A stretch of DNA of 35,857 nt from Porphyromonadaceae bacterium (GTDB taxonomy: Bacteria > Bacteroidota > Bacteroidia > Bacteroidales > Dysgonomonadaceae), in contig JAJFTO010000007.1 in NCBI GenBank assembly GCA_021372865.1, forward strand, positions 1 to 35,857. Direction: 5' to 3'. Position numbers and translations under genes: made by a program. Positions 35,734 through 35,857 of the stretch are shown piece by piece (the stretch's first letter is position 1; every line of letters begins with the position of its first letter). Below the pieces are notes generated by a model. That model saw only the letters and a program-made list of their open reading frames with translations. It made no database searches and was not told the origin of the DNA.

Positions 35734-35857
35734 TTAGATCCACTTGATTTCTAATTGTTTATAATTGAGTTCTTTGACATTTTTGTAATCGCTTTTGTTA
35801 AGTATCTCTTTTACAGGAGACTTGTCAAGTAGAGAGAAGCTGAGAATCTGCAAAATT
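35734..35857 (-). CDS. IS4-like transposase, C-terminal fragment (cut by window edge)
   Basis: The minus-strand frame running in from the right edge encodes 40 residues and a TAA stop at 35736-35734. It includes LQILSFSLLDKSPVKEIL and then NVKELNYKQLEI. The pattern L-Q-I-L-S-x-S-L-x-D-K-x-P-x ... V-K-E-L resembles C-termini of IS4-family transposases of Bacteroidota, but this is recognised by eye from a short piece. The rest lies right of the window. The 71 bases between this stop and the POT transporter start should contain the IS end. Confidence 0.6.
   Translation of the reverse strand, partial: ILQILSFSLLDKSPVKEILNKSDYKNVKELNYKQLEIKWI

Overview
The window reads as chromosomal DNA of a Bacteroidota member, most likely Bacteroidales and near Dysgonomonadaceae/Porphyromonadaceae. 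The support is: repeated TAnnTTTG promoter -7 elements, three of them with a TTTG -33 element exactly 19 nt upstream; many short-leader lipoproteins; Bacteroidetes-typical families (DUF2851, DUF3108, DUF5106, DUF4369, DUF2795); a PorV-type type IX secretion protein; and an ATP-dependent PEP carboxykinase. Genus assignment is an inference. No stretch longer than 300 bases lacks a gene.

Region by region. (1) 1-4014 is an accessory segment, visibly more A+T-rich than the rest. It starts with the 3' end and terminal repeat of an IS3/IS150-type element. A membrane-anchored AraC-type regulator follows on the minus strand, divergent from a tightly overlapping four-gene cluster: a lipoprotein, two membrane proteins, and a membrane-anchored permuted papain-fold (YiiX/NlpC-P60-like) hydrolase. 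(2) 4051-9130 holds housekeeping genes: flavodoxin, tRNA-Arg(CCT), a DUF1080 lipoprotein, pckA, upp and a family 2 glycosyltransferase. (3) 9274-16349 holds yifB/comM and dnaX with an M15 peptidase, among three exported thioredoxin-fold proteins, two of which lack the CXXC motif. (4) 16420-20578 has two tandem secreted endonuclease/exonuclease/phosphatase proteins, gpmA and a MATE exporter. (5) 20741-24973 has DUF2851, an Ig-like lipoprotein and a DUF3108 protein. (6) 25150-28769 is a probable operon rex - FAH-family - porV - ispF - methyltransferase. A PduO-type cobalamin adenosyltransferase and a DUF2795 protein follow. (7) 29785-33929 is dnaE-trxA on the minus strand. (8) 34071-35662 is a POT-family peptide transporter, and the window ends inside an IS4-like transposase.

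Most notable signals: a textbook A AAA AAG slippery heptamer inside dnaX, whose -1 frame stops almost at once and would give a 377-residue gamma-like product; a 24-bp perfect palindrome between pckA and upp that recurs with 21/24 identity upstream of rex; a structured leader with two hairpins before a CXXC-less thioredoxin-fold gene; and the undescribed four-gene envelope cluster beside the insertion sequence.
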